A DNA stretch of 64,000 bases from Alicyclobacillus sacchari (GTDB lineage Bacteria > Bacillota > Bacilli > Alicyclobacillales > Alicyclobacillaceae). Numbering within the stretch: position 1 is the stretch's first letter; each line of letters opens with the position of its first letter. The stretch spans positions 1-64,000 of the forward strand of contig NZ_SORF01000007.1 in assembly GCF_004366795.1 (NCBI RefSeq), read 5' to 3'. A program made the translations under genes and the position numbers. This document shows positions 54,815 to 62,568 of this stretch, piece by piece. Under the pieces are notes generated by a model, which was not told where the DNA came from, did not search any database, and worked only from the letters and a program-made list of their open reading frames with translations.

Positions 54815-56764
54815 GTGGATCGCAGGACCCGCGTCCGTTTCTCGTTGCGGTATAAGATCATGGCCATCCTGTTTGGGGCGATGTTGCTCATCGCACTGCT
54901 GAGCGACACGCTGTTTTACAGCACGACTCGAACGCAATTGCTCAATAACGCTGTGAAGCAGACCGAGTTGCTCGCTCATCAAATTGACCTGGAGATTGCC
55001 TCATCACAGACTGGCGAAGCGTACATCGACAATTTGCTTGGCAATGAGCTCAGGATTGCCTCCATCGCCATTGAGGAACAACTTCCGCGACATGTTGCGG
55101 AAGTCACCAATCGCCAGTTACAGAGGATCGCAGCACAGTTGGGCGTTAGCGGCATCACCTTGTTTCAGCCGACTGCCGGCGACATCGTCGGTGTGCGTTC
55201 TACAGATCCCCGGGAAATCGGCCTTTCCACGAAAGGAATGGGCAAATGGTACATTGCCTTTCGCGATCTCCTGGCTGGGCATCCGCAGGCCTCCAGCTAT
55301 GGCACCGCAGCGAAGGACTACTGGTCAGGCCCGTTCTCCAACGCCACGTCCGACCCGTCCAAAGTAGATAAATGGGGTTACTACTATGATGGGACTACCG
55401 ACTACATCATTGATCCTTTCTACGTCTCGACATCGATACCCGGTTACGAACAGGAAGTAGGCGTCAATACGGCAATCCGGCACATTCAGGCAGCGGATTC
55501 GGATGTGCTAGCCATCGCGGTGTTGAATCGCACGTTCGGCCAGACCCCAATTCGGTATTCATACCATGGTACGTCGTGGGTGGACGTCGCCAACGAGCCA
55601 GTGATGTACGGCGATTACAAATACCGTAACATGGCGGTGGACGTGAAGTCGAAAAATACAGCGCTCCGCTCCAATCGAACGGTGAGTGTGATCGATAGCG
55701 CGTCCGGACACAGCGTATTAAAGACGTTTATCCCGGAGAGTGTACGAGGCACTCGCTATGTTGTCGAAGTGGTGACTGATTATCGCGTCATCAGCAGTAC
55801 CTTGACGCTCCTCATCCACAATCTGGTGGTCGTTTCCGCCATATTGCTGTTTGCCACCGCTTTATTGAGTTACTTAGGGTCGGATCTGATTGCGAAGCCA
55901 CTGCGTCGTATCACAAAGGCCGTGGACGAGATTGCGGATCGCAATTTCGAGGCTCAGGTGCAGGTGCACCGTTCGGACGAGATTGGCGTATTGGCCGATC
56001 ACGTCAATGAAATGTCGCGTAAGTTGGTTGGTTATCTGCGCGAGCTTTCCCTTCGCGAGCGCGGCAAGGGGATGGATTATCTCGTGATGGCAACGCACGC
56101 GTTGGTGCACGAGCTCGGTACCCCCCTGGCGGCGATCCGCCAGATGTCGGAACTGTTGCCGCGCGTCCAACCGGGGCTCAACAGCAAGGCGATTGAGATC
56201 GTCGAGCGTATGCATGCGGCCTCTGACTATGCGAATCGCGTTTCCCGCGAGTTCACGAGCTTCCTTAAACATGGCCGATTGTCTGTCAAACGGGCCGACA
56301 TCCTTGCCATCGTGAGCGATGCAGCGGGGATGTGTCGACCGATGATGGAGGCCAAAGGCATCAACTTGACGCTGGACAATCGGACAGCGATGGGCCGCGT
56401 CGAGTTGGAGGTCGACGCCGACAAACTGTTCGCCGCCATCGTCAATTTGTTGAAAAACGCGATGGATGCGATACCTGAAACTGCACCCGTGCGCCAAGTT
56501 CGCCTTGAAACAGGTGTGCAAGGGGAACAGTTGCTCCTGGATGTCGTGGATACGGGAGTGGGCATTCCAAGGGAGCGCTGGGATTCTATTTTCATGCCCT
56601 ATAGTTCGACGAAGAAAAACGGGCTTGGGCTCGGTCTGACGTTCAGTGGTTTGGTCGCGATTGCACATGGCGGAACAATTGAAGTCGTCGACAGCGGACC
56701 TGGCGGCACCCGCATGCGAATGCGCCTGCCGCTCATCGACGGCGTCGTTCAAGACGAGGCATAA
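54815..56764 (+). CDS. Membrane sensor histidine kinase with large extracellular sensor
   Basis: A 649-residue kinase. A first helix (KIMAILFGAMLLIALLSDTL) is followed by about 290 extracellular residues resembling a double-Cache sensor (KGMGKWYIAFRDLLAG, WSGPFSNATSDPSKVD), a second helix (LLIHNLVVVSAILLFATALL), a HAMP domain, and a kinase core. The phospho-acceptor region is THALVHELGTPLAAIRQMSE; the ATPase has VNLLKNAMDAIPE, VDTGVGIP and GLGLGLTFSGLVA. GTG 54815 has GGAGG five bases upstream. No partner response regulator lies nearby, so it too is an orphan. Its end overlaps the converging CvpA-transglutaminase gene by 16 bases. Confidence 0.9.
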   Translation: MDRRTRVRFSLRYKIMAILFGAMLLIALLSDTLFYSTTRTQLLNNAVKQTELLAHQIDLEIASSQTGEAYIDNLLGNELRIASIAIEEQLPRHVAEVTNRQLQRIAAQLGVSGITLFQPTAGDIVGVRSTDPREIGLSTKGMGKWYIAFRDLLAGHPQASSYGTAAKDYWSGPFSNATSDPSKVDKWGYYYDGTTDYIIDPFYVSTSIPGYEQEVGVNTAIRHIQAADSDVLAIAVLNRTFGQTPIRYSYHGTSWVDVANEPVMYGDYKYRNMAVDVKSKNTALRSNRTVSVIDSASGHSVLKTFIPESVRGTRYVVEVVTDYRVISSTLTLLIHNLVVVSAILLFATALLSYLGSDLIAKPLRRITKAVDEIADRNFEAQVQVHRSDEIGVLADHVNEMSRKLVGYLRELSLRERGKGMDYLVMATHALVHELGTPLAAIRQMSELLPRVQPGLNSKAIEIVERMHAASDYANRVSREFTSFLKHGRLSVKRADILAIVSDAAGMCRPMMEAKGINLTLDNRTAMGRVELEVDADKLFAAIVNLLKNAMDAIPETAPVRQVRLETGVQGEQLLLDVVDTGVGIPRERWDSIFMPYSSTKKNGLGLGLTFSGLVAIAHGGTIEVVDSGPGGTRMRMRLPLIDGVVQDEA

Positions 56765-57876
56765 AACGTGATGGACGTCTCTGCGTGGTGGGTTTGGTCG
56801 AACTGTGCAGGTGGAACGTCGAACCAAACATCCTGCTCCGAGCCCCACGTGGTGTCGATGAGCATCCAGCGATGCTCGTTCGGTAGGTAAACTTCGTTCC
56901 AAGCGTGGCTCCCTTCATTCCCTGCGATACCGCCCAAGCCTTCGTCAATCCGCACGGTGAGACCACAGGTATGGGCCATATCGGCGTACAACAGGGCAAA
57001 ATCGGCACAGACGCCTTTGCCGGTTTTCAGGGTCTGCAAAGGAGATTGAGCATCCCATTTACCGTGCTCCACATAGTCGTCGTATTTGGCCCAGTTGTAA
57101 GAGATATGGTGGATTTCCCATTCGTACAATGCCCGGGCTTTTTGCTCTGGTGTCGTGTCTCCTTTGGTGATCTGTCGTGCCTTCTCGGCAACTGCTTTTG
57201 GAACAATCAGGATACCGGTCTCCGTGGCGGCGCCTGGCGTCGGGATCGCAAACAGCGAGATGTTGTCGGCGATGGGATGTAACGCACCCTGTGCAAGAAC
57301 AGGCAATTCACGTGTGGCAAACGGCTGTAGCCATGGTTTGTAGACGTCGCGTTCAAGTATCGTGTAAGGAGTGGAGGCGTTTGTCGCCTGTGCGAGAGCG
57401 GGTAGCGACAAGTATTGCGTTGCAAGGAAAATGCAGGCGCCTAGTGCCATCGCGCGAATGGACCCTGCGATGGCACCGATGCCTCCGCCGCCGATACGTC
57501 CGAACATGTCTGGTGTGCGTTGCGATCTTGCAAATATCATGCTCCCTATTGGACGCACGATGGCCATGATGAAATTGGAAAGGACGAGGTACAGCGCGGC
57601 AAAACAGATCAAGTTGCCCATGCGCGGTGCTTGTTGCCATGCTATGGCTAGGTGTGTAAGCCATGTGGGAAAGTGGGCGGTGCGGGCAGGATGGATCATC
57701 CACTGTTGAACGTAGCCGCTAAGACGCCAGGCGAGCCAACCGGAAAAGCAAGCGATCGCGATATTCATGATCTGGGCGATTGTCGTTCGTAGTTCGCGGG
57801 TGAAGCCCCGCGCGAAACCGAGCACAGCAGAGATGATGACACATCCGACGAGAACGATTGTCAACCAATCATACAT
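56749..57876 (-). CDS. CvpA-transglutaminase fusion membrane protein
   Basis: A 375-residue protein. Residues 1-165 are a CvpA-like membrane domain of four helices (WLTIVLVGCVIISAVLGFARG at the start, GRIGGGGIGAIAGSIRAMAL near the end). After a linker of about 70 residues comes a transglutaminase-like cysteine domain (about 235-355) with the triad Cys in GKGVCADFALLYADM, His in GSHAWNEVYL and Asp in WMLIDTTWG. The TGase domain probably sits outside the cell and may cut or cross-link peptide or wall material, with CvpA as its anchor. ATG 57876 follows AGGAGG-like sequence. Stand-alone gene. Confidence 0.85.
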   Translation of the reverse strand: MYDWLTIVLVGCVIISAVLGFARGFTRELRTTIAQIMNIAIACFSGWLAWRLSGYVQQWMIHPARTAHFPTWLTHLAIAWQQAPRMGNLICFAALYLVLSNFIMAIVRPIGSMIFARSQRTPDMFGRIGGGGIGAIAGSIRAMALGACIFLATQYLSLPALAQATNASTPYTILERDVYKPWLQPFATRELPVLAQGALHPIADNISLFAIPTPGAATETGILIVPKAVAEKARQITKGDTTPEQKARALYEWEIHHISYNWAKYDDYVEHGKWDAQSPLQTLKTGKGVCADFALLYADMAHTCGLTVRIDEGLGGIAGNEGSHAWNEVYLPNEHRWMLIDTTWGSEQDVWFDVPPAQFDQTHHAETSITFYASS

Positions 57877-58036
57877 GGCCGCAGTCCTCCTTTCCGGGTT
57901 TTGTGTGGATAGTCGTCATTGTAGCGCGGATGAATGCAGTACGCATGGTTGTTCATTTTCCAGTCTATCCGCCAGGGATGGATTGCAGTAGTATTAGATG
58001 GTGATTTGTAAGTGCCCGCAAGACGGGAGGGCCGCT

Positions 58037-58975
58037 ATGGATTGGACAATAGATCGCATGCCAAGCATGCAGGGGACAACCGCGATTGTGACAGGTGCGA
58101 ACAGTGGTATTGGGTGGGAAGCGGCCAAGGCCTTAGCCGCACGCCACGCGAGGGTCATTCTTGCTGTGCGCAACTTGGATCGCGGGGAAATGGCCAAAAA
58201 TCGCATCCTTTCGGAGATTCCGCACGCGAACGTCGCCGTGAAGCGGCTCGATCTCGCGGATTTACGCTCGGTACAGGCATTTGCCGAAGACGTGACGGCG
58301 CAAGAGGTAAAGGTAAACCTGCTCATCAACAACGCGGGTGTCATGGCGCCTTCCTATCAAACCACGCGGCAAGGCCTGGAGTTGCAGTTTGGTACCAACC
58401 ATATTGGTCATTTCGCTCTCACATTACGGCTCTTGCCCACGTTGTGCAGCGGCCGTGGTGCACGTGTGGTTACGGTCAGCAGCATGGCGCATACGATGGC
58501 CAAAGCTCTGGACATTTCATATCTTCGTGGGCATGGTAGATATCGGCGGTTTACCAGTTACGCGCAGAGCAAGTTGGCCAATTTGTTGTTCACCTATGAG
58601 TTGCAACGGCGCGTGCAAAGACGAGGATTGGCAATACAAAGTATGGCAGCGCATCCCGGCTTCGCCGCGACGTCGCTGTTGGACAATGGCATGTTTGCAC
58701 GTTCCAGATGGGTTCGTCCATTTGCACGCTTTGCGAATCGTTTTGCTCAACCGAGTGATATGGGCGCCTTGCCAACACTGTACGCGGCGACGTATCCCGA
58801 CTTGGTCGGTGGTGAATACATCGGCCCCTTGGGTGGTATGCGCGGCTATCCAGGCGTTGTTCGCTCGAGCGAGGCTTCTTATGATGTCGATGCCGCCCAA
58901 TGTCTCTGGGATGTGTCCCTCGAGCTCTCGAATATCGACGTGGACGATTGGATTGCACTGGCGGATGACATGTAG
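58037..58975 (+). CDS. SDR-family oxidoreductase, retinol dehydrogenase-like
   Basis: A 312-residue short-chain dehydrogenase of the group that resembles retinol dehydrogenases/WW-domain oxidoreductase. The cofactor motif is VTGANSGIGWEAAKALA, NNAGVM follows, and the catalytic YAQSKLANLL is intact. ATG 58037 is chosen because GGGAGG lies seven bases upstream; the frame extends further without a ribosome site. The substrate cannot be told, but lipophilic alcohols or ketones are common in the group. It precedes tdk by 26 bases in the same direction. Confidence 0.88.
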   Translation: MDWTIDRMPSMQGTTAIVTGANSGIGWEAAKALAARHARVILAVRNLDRGEMAKNRILSEIPHANVAVKRLDLADLRSVQAFAEDVTAQEVKVNLLINNAGVMAPSYQTTRQGLELQFGTNHIGHFALTLRLLPTLCSGRGARVVTVSSMAHTMAKALDISYLRGHGRYRRFTSYAQSKLANLLFTYELQRRVQRRGLAIQSMAAHPGFAATSLLDNGMFARSRWVRPFARFANRFAQPSDMGALPTLYAATYPDLVGGEYIGPLGGMRGYPGVVRSSEASYDVDAAQCLWDVSLELSNIDVDDWIALADDM

Positions 58976-59001
58976 CTTGAAACAGAAGGGGATCTTGCAA
59001 C

Positions 59002-59598
59002 TTGGCAAAACTGTATTACCGATTTGGGCAGATGAATGCCAGCAAATCAATTCAATTGTTGACCGTTGCCCACAGTTACGAGGAACAGGGGAAGCGAGTC
59101 ACATTGTTCACGCCTGCTTTGGATGATCGCTATGGGCGAGGCGTGATTGCTTCGCGTGTCGGCATTGCGAAGCAGGCCATCGTCGTTGACGATGACACGA
59201 ATCTGTACGAAGTTGTACAGTGCGATCCCCCCGATTGTGTTCTCGTGGATGAAGTACAATTTTTGCGTGCCTACCACGTTCGCCAACTAGCACGCATCGC
59301 GGACGATCTCGATATTCCCGTGATTGCGTACGGCCTCTTGAAAGACTATCGCAATCAGCTATTTGAAGGTAGCGAGGCGGCCATTTTATGGGCGGATCGC
59401 ATCGAGGAAATCAAGACCATATGTGCGAATCCTGGATGTGACCGCAAGGCGACGATGATTTTAAAGTTTAAAGACGGCAAACCGGTGTACGCTGGGGAAC
59501 AAATCGAAGTCGGGGGCAATGATTTGTACAAGTCTGTATGCCGCAAACATTATTTCCATCCAGACATCGATGGGCTGATGCGGGCCCCTGACTTATAA
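59002..59598 (+). CDS. tdk: Thymidine kinase
   Basis: Phosphorylates thymidine to dTMP in the salvage pathway. The 198-residue protein is of type II (cellular/bacterial TK1) form: P-loop GQMNASKSIQLL, where Ser replaces the usual Gly before Lys, lasso/base motifs CVLVDEVQFLRAYHV and YGLLKDYRNQLF, zinc ligands in ICANPGCDRK and VCRKHY, and the IEVGGNDLY loop. It most resembles the enterobacterial TK in length and order. TTG 59002 is preceded by AAGGGGATC. It converges on the DUF4406 gene and the two are separated by 25 bases. Confidence 0.94.
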   Translation: MAKLYYRFGQMNASKSIQLLTVAHSYEEQGKRVTLFTPALDDRYGRGVIASRVGIAKQAIVVDDDTNLYEVVQCDPPDCVLVDEVQFLRAYHVRQLARIADDLDIPVIAYGLLKDYRNQLFEGSEAAILWADRIEEIKTICANPGCDRKATMILKFKDGKPVYAGEQIEVGGNDLYKSVCRKHYFHPDIDGLMRAPDL

Positions 59599-59623
59599 TC
59601 CGCATGACTGGCGTCTCCCTTTT

Positions 59624-59977
59624 CTAGACATCCAGCGCCAGTTGGCGCACGCCAACATCCTCAATGGTATGTGCACAAAGGCGTACAAACGTCGATATTG
59701 AATAGACTGGCATCTCGAGTTGGCTCGCCACATACACTTCAAGCCGTGCACCGCGCGAATGTTCCCAACCAGGCAACGTAACGACACAGTCGGCATCCAT
59801 GAGCAGACGAATGTCTTTGCGCATTGCGCTCGTCCATGCTTCGTCGACACCACACAATTCGGCAGGATTCATAACCTCGTGCCCGTACTTGCGCAGTTTC
59901 GTGGCGGCCTCGAAAAACGCTGGACGGTTCAAGTCAGGCAACCCTGTCATGGGTCCAGATAGATACACTCGTTTCAT
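59624..59977 (-). CDS. DUF4406 protein, nucleoside 2-deoxyribosyltransferase-like
   Basis: A 117-residue protein of the DUF4406 family, with the nucleoside 2-deoxyribosyltransferase fold: KRVYLSGPMTGLPDLNRPAF at the N-terminus, GHEVMNPAE, MRKDIRLLMDADCVVTLPGWE and SRGARLEVYVASQL with the conserved catalytic-type Glu. Relatives are common in phages and near nucleotide metabolism genes. ATG 59977 follows GGAGG at nine bases. Its promoter is a strong sigma-A promoter with a LexA box in the spacer, so it is likely SOS-induced. It lies next to tdk, converging. The enzymatic role is inferred from the fold. Confidence 0.85.
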   Translation of the reverse strand: MKRVYLSGPMTGLPDLNRPAFFEAATKLRKYGHEVMNPAELCGVDEAWTSAMRKDIRLLMDADCVVTLPGWEHSRGARLEVYVASQLEMPVYSISTFVRLCAHTIEDVGVRQLALDV

Positions 59978-60010
59978 TCCCAATGACCTCCGTTTCGCTG
60001 GATGCAAATC

Positions 60011-60039
60011 ACTATACAGAACATATGTTCGTGTGTCAA
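60011..60039 (-). promoter_or_regulatory. SOS (LexA) box inside a sigma-A promoter
   Basis: On the minus strand TTGACA (60039-60034) and TATAGT (60016-60011) are spaced exactly 17 bp. The spacer contains GAACATATGTTC at 60019-60030, a perfect palindrome that fits the core of the Gram-positive LexA/DinR box GAACNNNNGTTC, including purine-pyrimidine choices. A start near 60004 would give a 27-base leader to ATG 59977. Confidence 0.82.
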
Positions 60040-60054
60040 ACTGCCGACTCCCTC

Positions 60055-60082
60055 TTGACCTTAAAGCTGTAACCGCTATAAT
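60055..60082 (+). promoter_or_regulatory. Promoter of the FAD oxidoreductase gene
   Basis: TTGACC at 60055-60060 and TATAAT at 60077-60082 are spaced 16 bp, about 105 bases before ATG 60188. The SOS box lies 25 bases upstream, so LexA might weakly affect this promoter too. Confidence 0.65.
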
Positions 60083-60187
60083 GACGAAGGTTGTTCATCC
60101 GAACGATGCACAACGTTTGAACATTAATGTTCGGGATGCTATGGTTCATCACTGCGGATGGTCAGTCTCCGAACAGGAGGGGTTTGG

Positions 60188-61612
60188 ATGGCGGATAACT
60201 ATGATGTGATTATCGTCGGTGCTGGGCCTGCGGGTATTTACGCCGCGTATGAACTGGCGGAGAAAGCTCCGCAAGCACGGGTGCTGATGATCGATAAAGG
60301 CGTCGAAGCGAAGTACAGGCATTGTCCAATTATGGAGGGGCGCATCGACAAATGCCCACCAGCGAACAAAATCAAGACATATGCAAGTTGTTGGCCGGCG
60401 TGTGGAGTCATCAACGGTGCGGGGGGCGCGGGTAGCTTCAGCGACGGGAAGTTTAACATTACGGCCGAATTTGGCGGGTATCTCACAGAATATCTGCCGT
60501 CGTCCGAAGTTCTGTCGCTGATCGAATACGTGGATGCCATCAATTTGAAGCACGGTGCGCCAGATGTCATCACAGATCCGTCGACGCCGGCCGTTGCCGC
60601 CATCGAGCGGCGTGCGATGGCGGCGGGGCTTAAATTGCTGCGGGCGCGAGTGCGCCATATTGGTACAGACATGAATCTCGAGTTGATGAACGCCATTTTT
60701 CATCACCTCGCACAGCGCATAGATCTTCGCTTCCGGACGTTTGTGGACGATTTGCTTGTCGAAGAGGAGCGAATTGCGGGGGTCGTCCTCCGTGGCGGCG
60801 AAGAAGTCCGTGCCAGATTCGTCCTGCTCGCGCCAGGACGCGATGGGGCGACCTGGTTGTCCGATTTGTTCCGGCGACACAAATTGCGTATGACAAACAA
60901 TCAGGTGGACATCGGTGTTCGTGTCGAGACGAGCAACGTTGTGATGCAAGAGATTAACGATCATCTCTATGAAGGGAAATTCCTTTACCAATCGCCGGCG
61001 ACGGGGCTAATGGTGCGCACGTTCTGCAGCAACCCGTCTGGTCACGTCGTCGTCGAAAATCACACCGGTGTGATGGCTGCAAACGGTCACGCGTACCATG
61101 ATCCGGCGCTCGGGTCCCGCAATACGAACTTTGCACTCCTGGTCAGCCATCGCTTTACAGAACCGTTTGACCGACCGAATGAATTTGCGAAAAGCATCTG
61201 TCATCAAGCGAACGAACTATCCAACGGTTCCATTATCGTTCAGAAGTATGGCGATATTCGCAAAGGGCGCCGCAGTACAGAACAGCGCATTCGGGAAGGT
61301 TTCGTCGAACCAACTCTGAAGGAAGCGGTACCGGGCGATCTCGGCCTTGTTCTGCCGTACAAGACGATGCTGGCATTGCAAGAGATGATTGAGGCTCTCG
61401 ATCAGGTGACGCCGGGTATTGCGAGCGATCACACCTTGTTCTACGGGGTGGAGGCGAAGTTTTACGCCGCGCGGGCGGATGTTGGCAAGGACCTGCAGAC
61501 GCGCATCGATGGACTGTACTGCGCCGGAGATGGGCCGGGTATTTCAAGGGGCATTTCGCAGGCGGCGAGCAGCGGTGTGCACGTCGCGAGGCAGTTGCTC
61601 GGGCGGCTGTGA
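60188..61612 (+). CDS. FAD-dependent oxidoreductase, unknown substrate
   Basis: A 474-residue flavoprotein. The N-terminal FAD motif is YDVIIVGAGPAGIYAAYELA; the cysteine-containing ASCWPACGVINGAGGAGSFSDG segment is followed by substrate domain and the C-terminal YCAGDGPGISRGISQAASSG motif. It resembles the family of NAD(P)/FAD-dependent oxidoreductases related to YhiN/FixC-like dehydrogenases with the GxGAGxxSDGKF motif. ATG 60188 is preceded by GGAGGGG. It has its own promoter and a hairpin overlapping its stop codon. Specific function is not visible. Confidence 0.85.
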   Translation: MADNYDVIIVGAGPAGIYAAYELAEKAPQARVLMIDKGVEAKYRHCPIMEGRIDKCPPANKIKTYASCWPACGVINGAGGAGSFSDGKFNITAEFGGYLTEYLPSSEVLSLIEYVDAINLKHGAPDVITDPSTPAVAAIERRAMAAGLKLLRARVRHIGTDMNLELMNAIFHHLAQRIDLRFRTFVDDLLVEEERIAGVVLRGGEEVRARFVLLAPGRDGATWLSDLFRRHKLRMTNNQVDIGVRVETSNVVMQEINDHLYEGKFLYQSPATGLMVRTFCSNPSGHVVVENHTGVMAANGHAYHDPALGSRNTNFALLVSHRFTEPFDRPNEFAKSICHQANELSNGSIIVQKYGDIRKGRRSTEQRIREGFVEPTLKEAVPGDLGLVLPYKTMLALQEMIEALDQVTPGIASDHTLFYGVEAKFYAARADVGKDLQTRIDGLYCAGDGPGISRGISQAASSGVHVARQLLGRL

Positions 61613-61623
61613 CCCAGCCGCCC
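61601..61623 (+). terminator. Terminator overlapping the stop of the FAD oxidoreductase gene
   Basis: GGGCGGCTG at 61601-61609 pairs perfectly with CAGCCGCCC at 61615-61623 around TGACC, which contains the TGA stop. The tail TGATCTT is only weakly T-rich. Confidence 0.55.
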
Positions 61624-61784
61624 TGATCTTGGTGCGCGAATCATCGTGAGACGTGCCCCGAATGGCCGCTGCCGTTAAAGTAGCATATCGCTCCTTGGCG
61701 ACGGCTTGTGCATCGAGTCATCCCCTGCTGTCTGTGCTTCATGGCTTCTCGTTTTACGATGGTACGAGATTCGAGTTCATTGTC

Positions 61785-62537
61785 TCAGATGGGTGACGAT
61801 GCGGCGTGTTGATAGGTCAAGTCGTCAAGAATGACACCGGAGACGCCTGCTTGCACGCAGTGTGATAAATCTTCTTTGCTGCGCACAGTCCAAGCGAACA
61901 CGGCATAGCCTTGCCCTTTGGCTTGTGCGACAAAATGAGGATCGAGGTGTTCGACGTCAGGGTGCAGACTGGAAAGGCGCAAGGTCTCGGCGAGATCGAA
62001 GGGGGGCCAGGGGCGGCCAACGAAGAGGGCGCCTAAGGCAATAGTCGGATCGAGCGCACGTACATCGGCGAGCGCGGCGTGATCGAACGATGACAGAAGG
62101 ACGCGTCCTGCTGCGCCGTGACGGTAGATGCAGCCCAATACGCGGCGGACGAGGGCTTGGGCGCGAGCGGTCGAATCGGTTTTCAGTTCGATGTTTAAGC
62201 ATGTGTTGGGGAGGGCCGCGAGCACTTCGTCCAGCGTCGGGACGAGCGTCCCTTGAAAGCGTAGGTCAAACCATGCGCCGGCGTCGTATTGGCGGATTTG
62301 TGCGAGCGTCATGTCGCTGACAGCACCTTTGCCGTTGGTCGTCCGGTTCAGGGTTGGATCGTGGAGAATGACGAGCGAGCCGTCGCCGGCCAAGCGCACG
62401 TCGAGCTCGATCATATCGGCCCCCATCTCCACAGCTCGTATGAAGGCAGGTAAGGTATTTTCGGGACACTCCGACTTTGCCCCGCGATGTGCGATCCACA
62501 GCATGTCGTCCGCTTGAAGCAATGCCTCTATGTTCAT
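61785..62537 (-). CDS. ugpQ: Glycerophosphodiester phosphodiesterase
   Basis: Cleaves glycerophosphodiesters to glycerol 3-phosphate and an alcohol. The 250-residue cytoplasmic protein has WIAHRGAKSECPENTLPAF (catalytic His-Arg), MIELDVRLAGDGSLVILHDP (metal Glu/Asp and second His), LNIELKTDS and a final FAWTVRSKEDL, in the normal order for the family. There is no signal peptide. ATG 62537 follows ATGGAGG. It is 31 bases downstream of a binding-lipoprotein gene, the pattern of ugp operons, and its product would feed glpD encoded elsewhere in the window. Confidence 0.93.
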   Translation of the reverse strand: MNIEALLQADDMLWIAHRGAKSECPENTLPAFIRAVEMGADMIELDVRLAGDGSLVILHDPTLNRTTNGKGAVSDMTLAQIRQYDAGAWFDLRFQGTLVPTLDEVLAALPNTCLNIELKTDSTARAQALVRRVLGCIYRHGAAGRVLLSSFDHAALADVRALDPTIALGALFVGRPWPPFDLAETLRLSSLHPDVEHLDPHFVAQAKGQGYAVFAWTVRSKEDLSHCVQAGVSGVILDDLTYQHAASSPI

Positions 62538-62568
62538 CGTCCATCCTCCATAGGCTGACAACGTTTCG

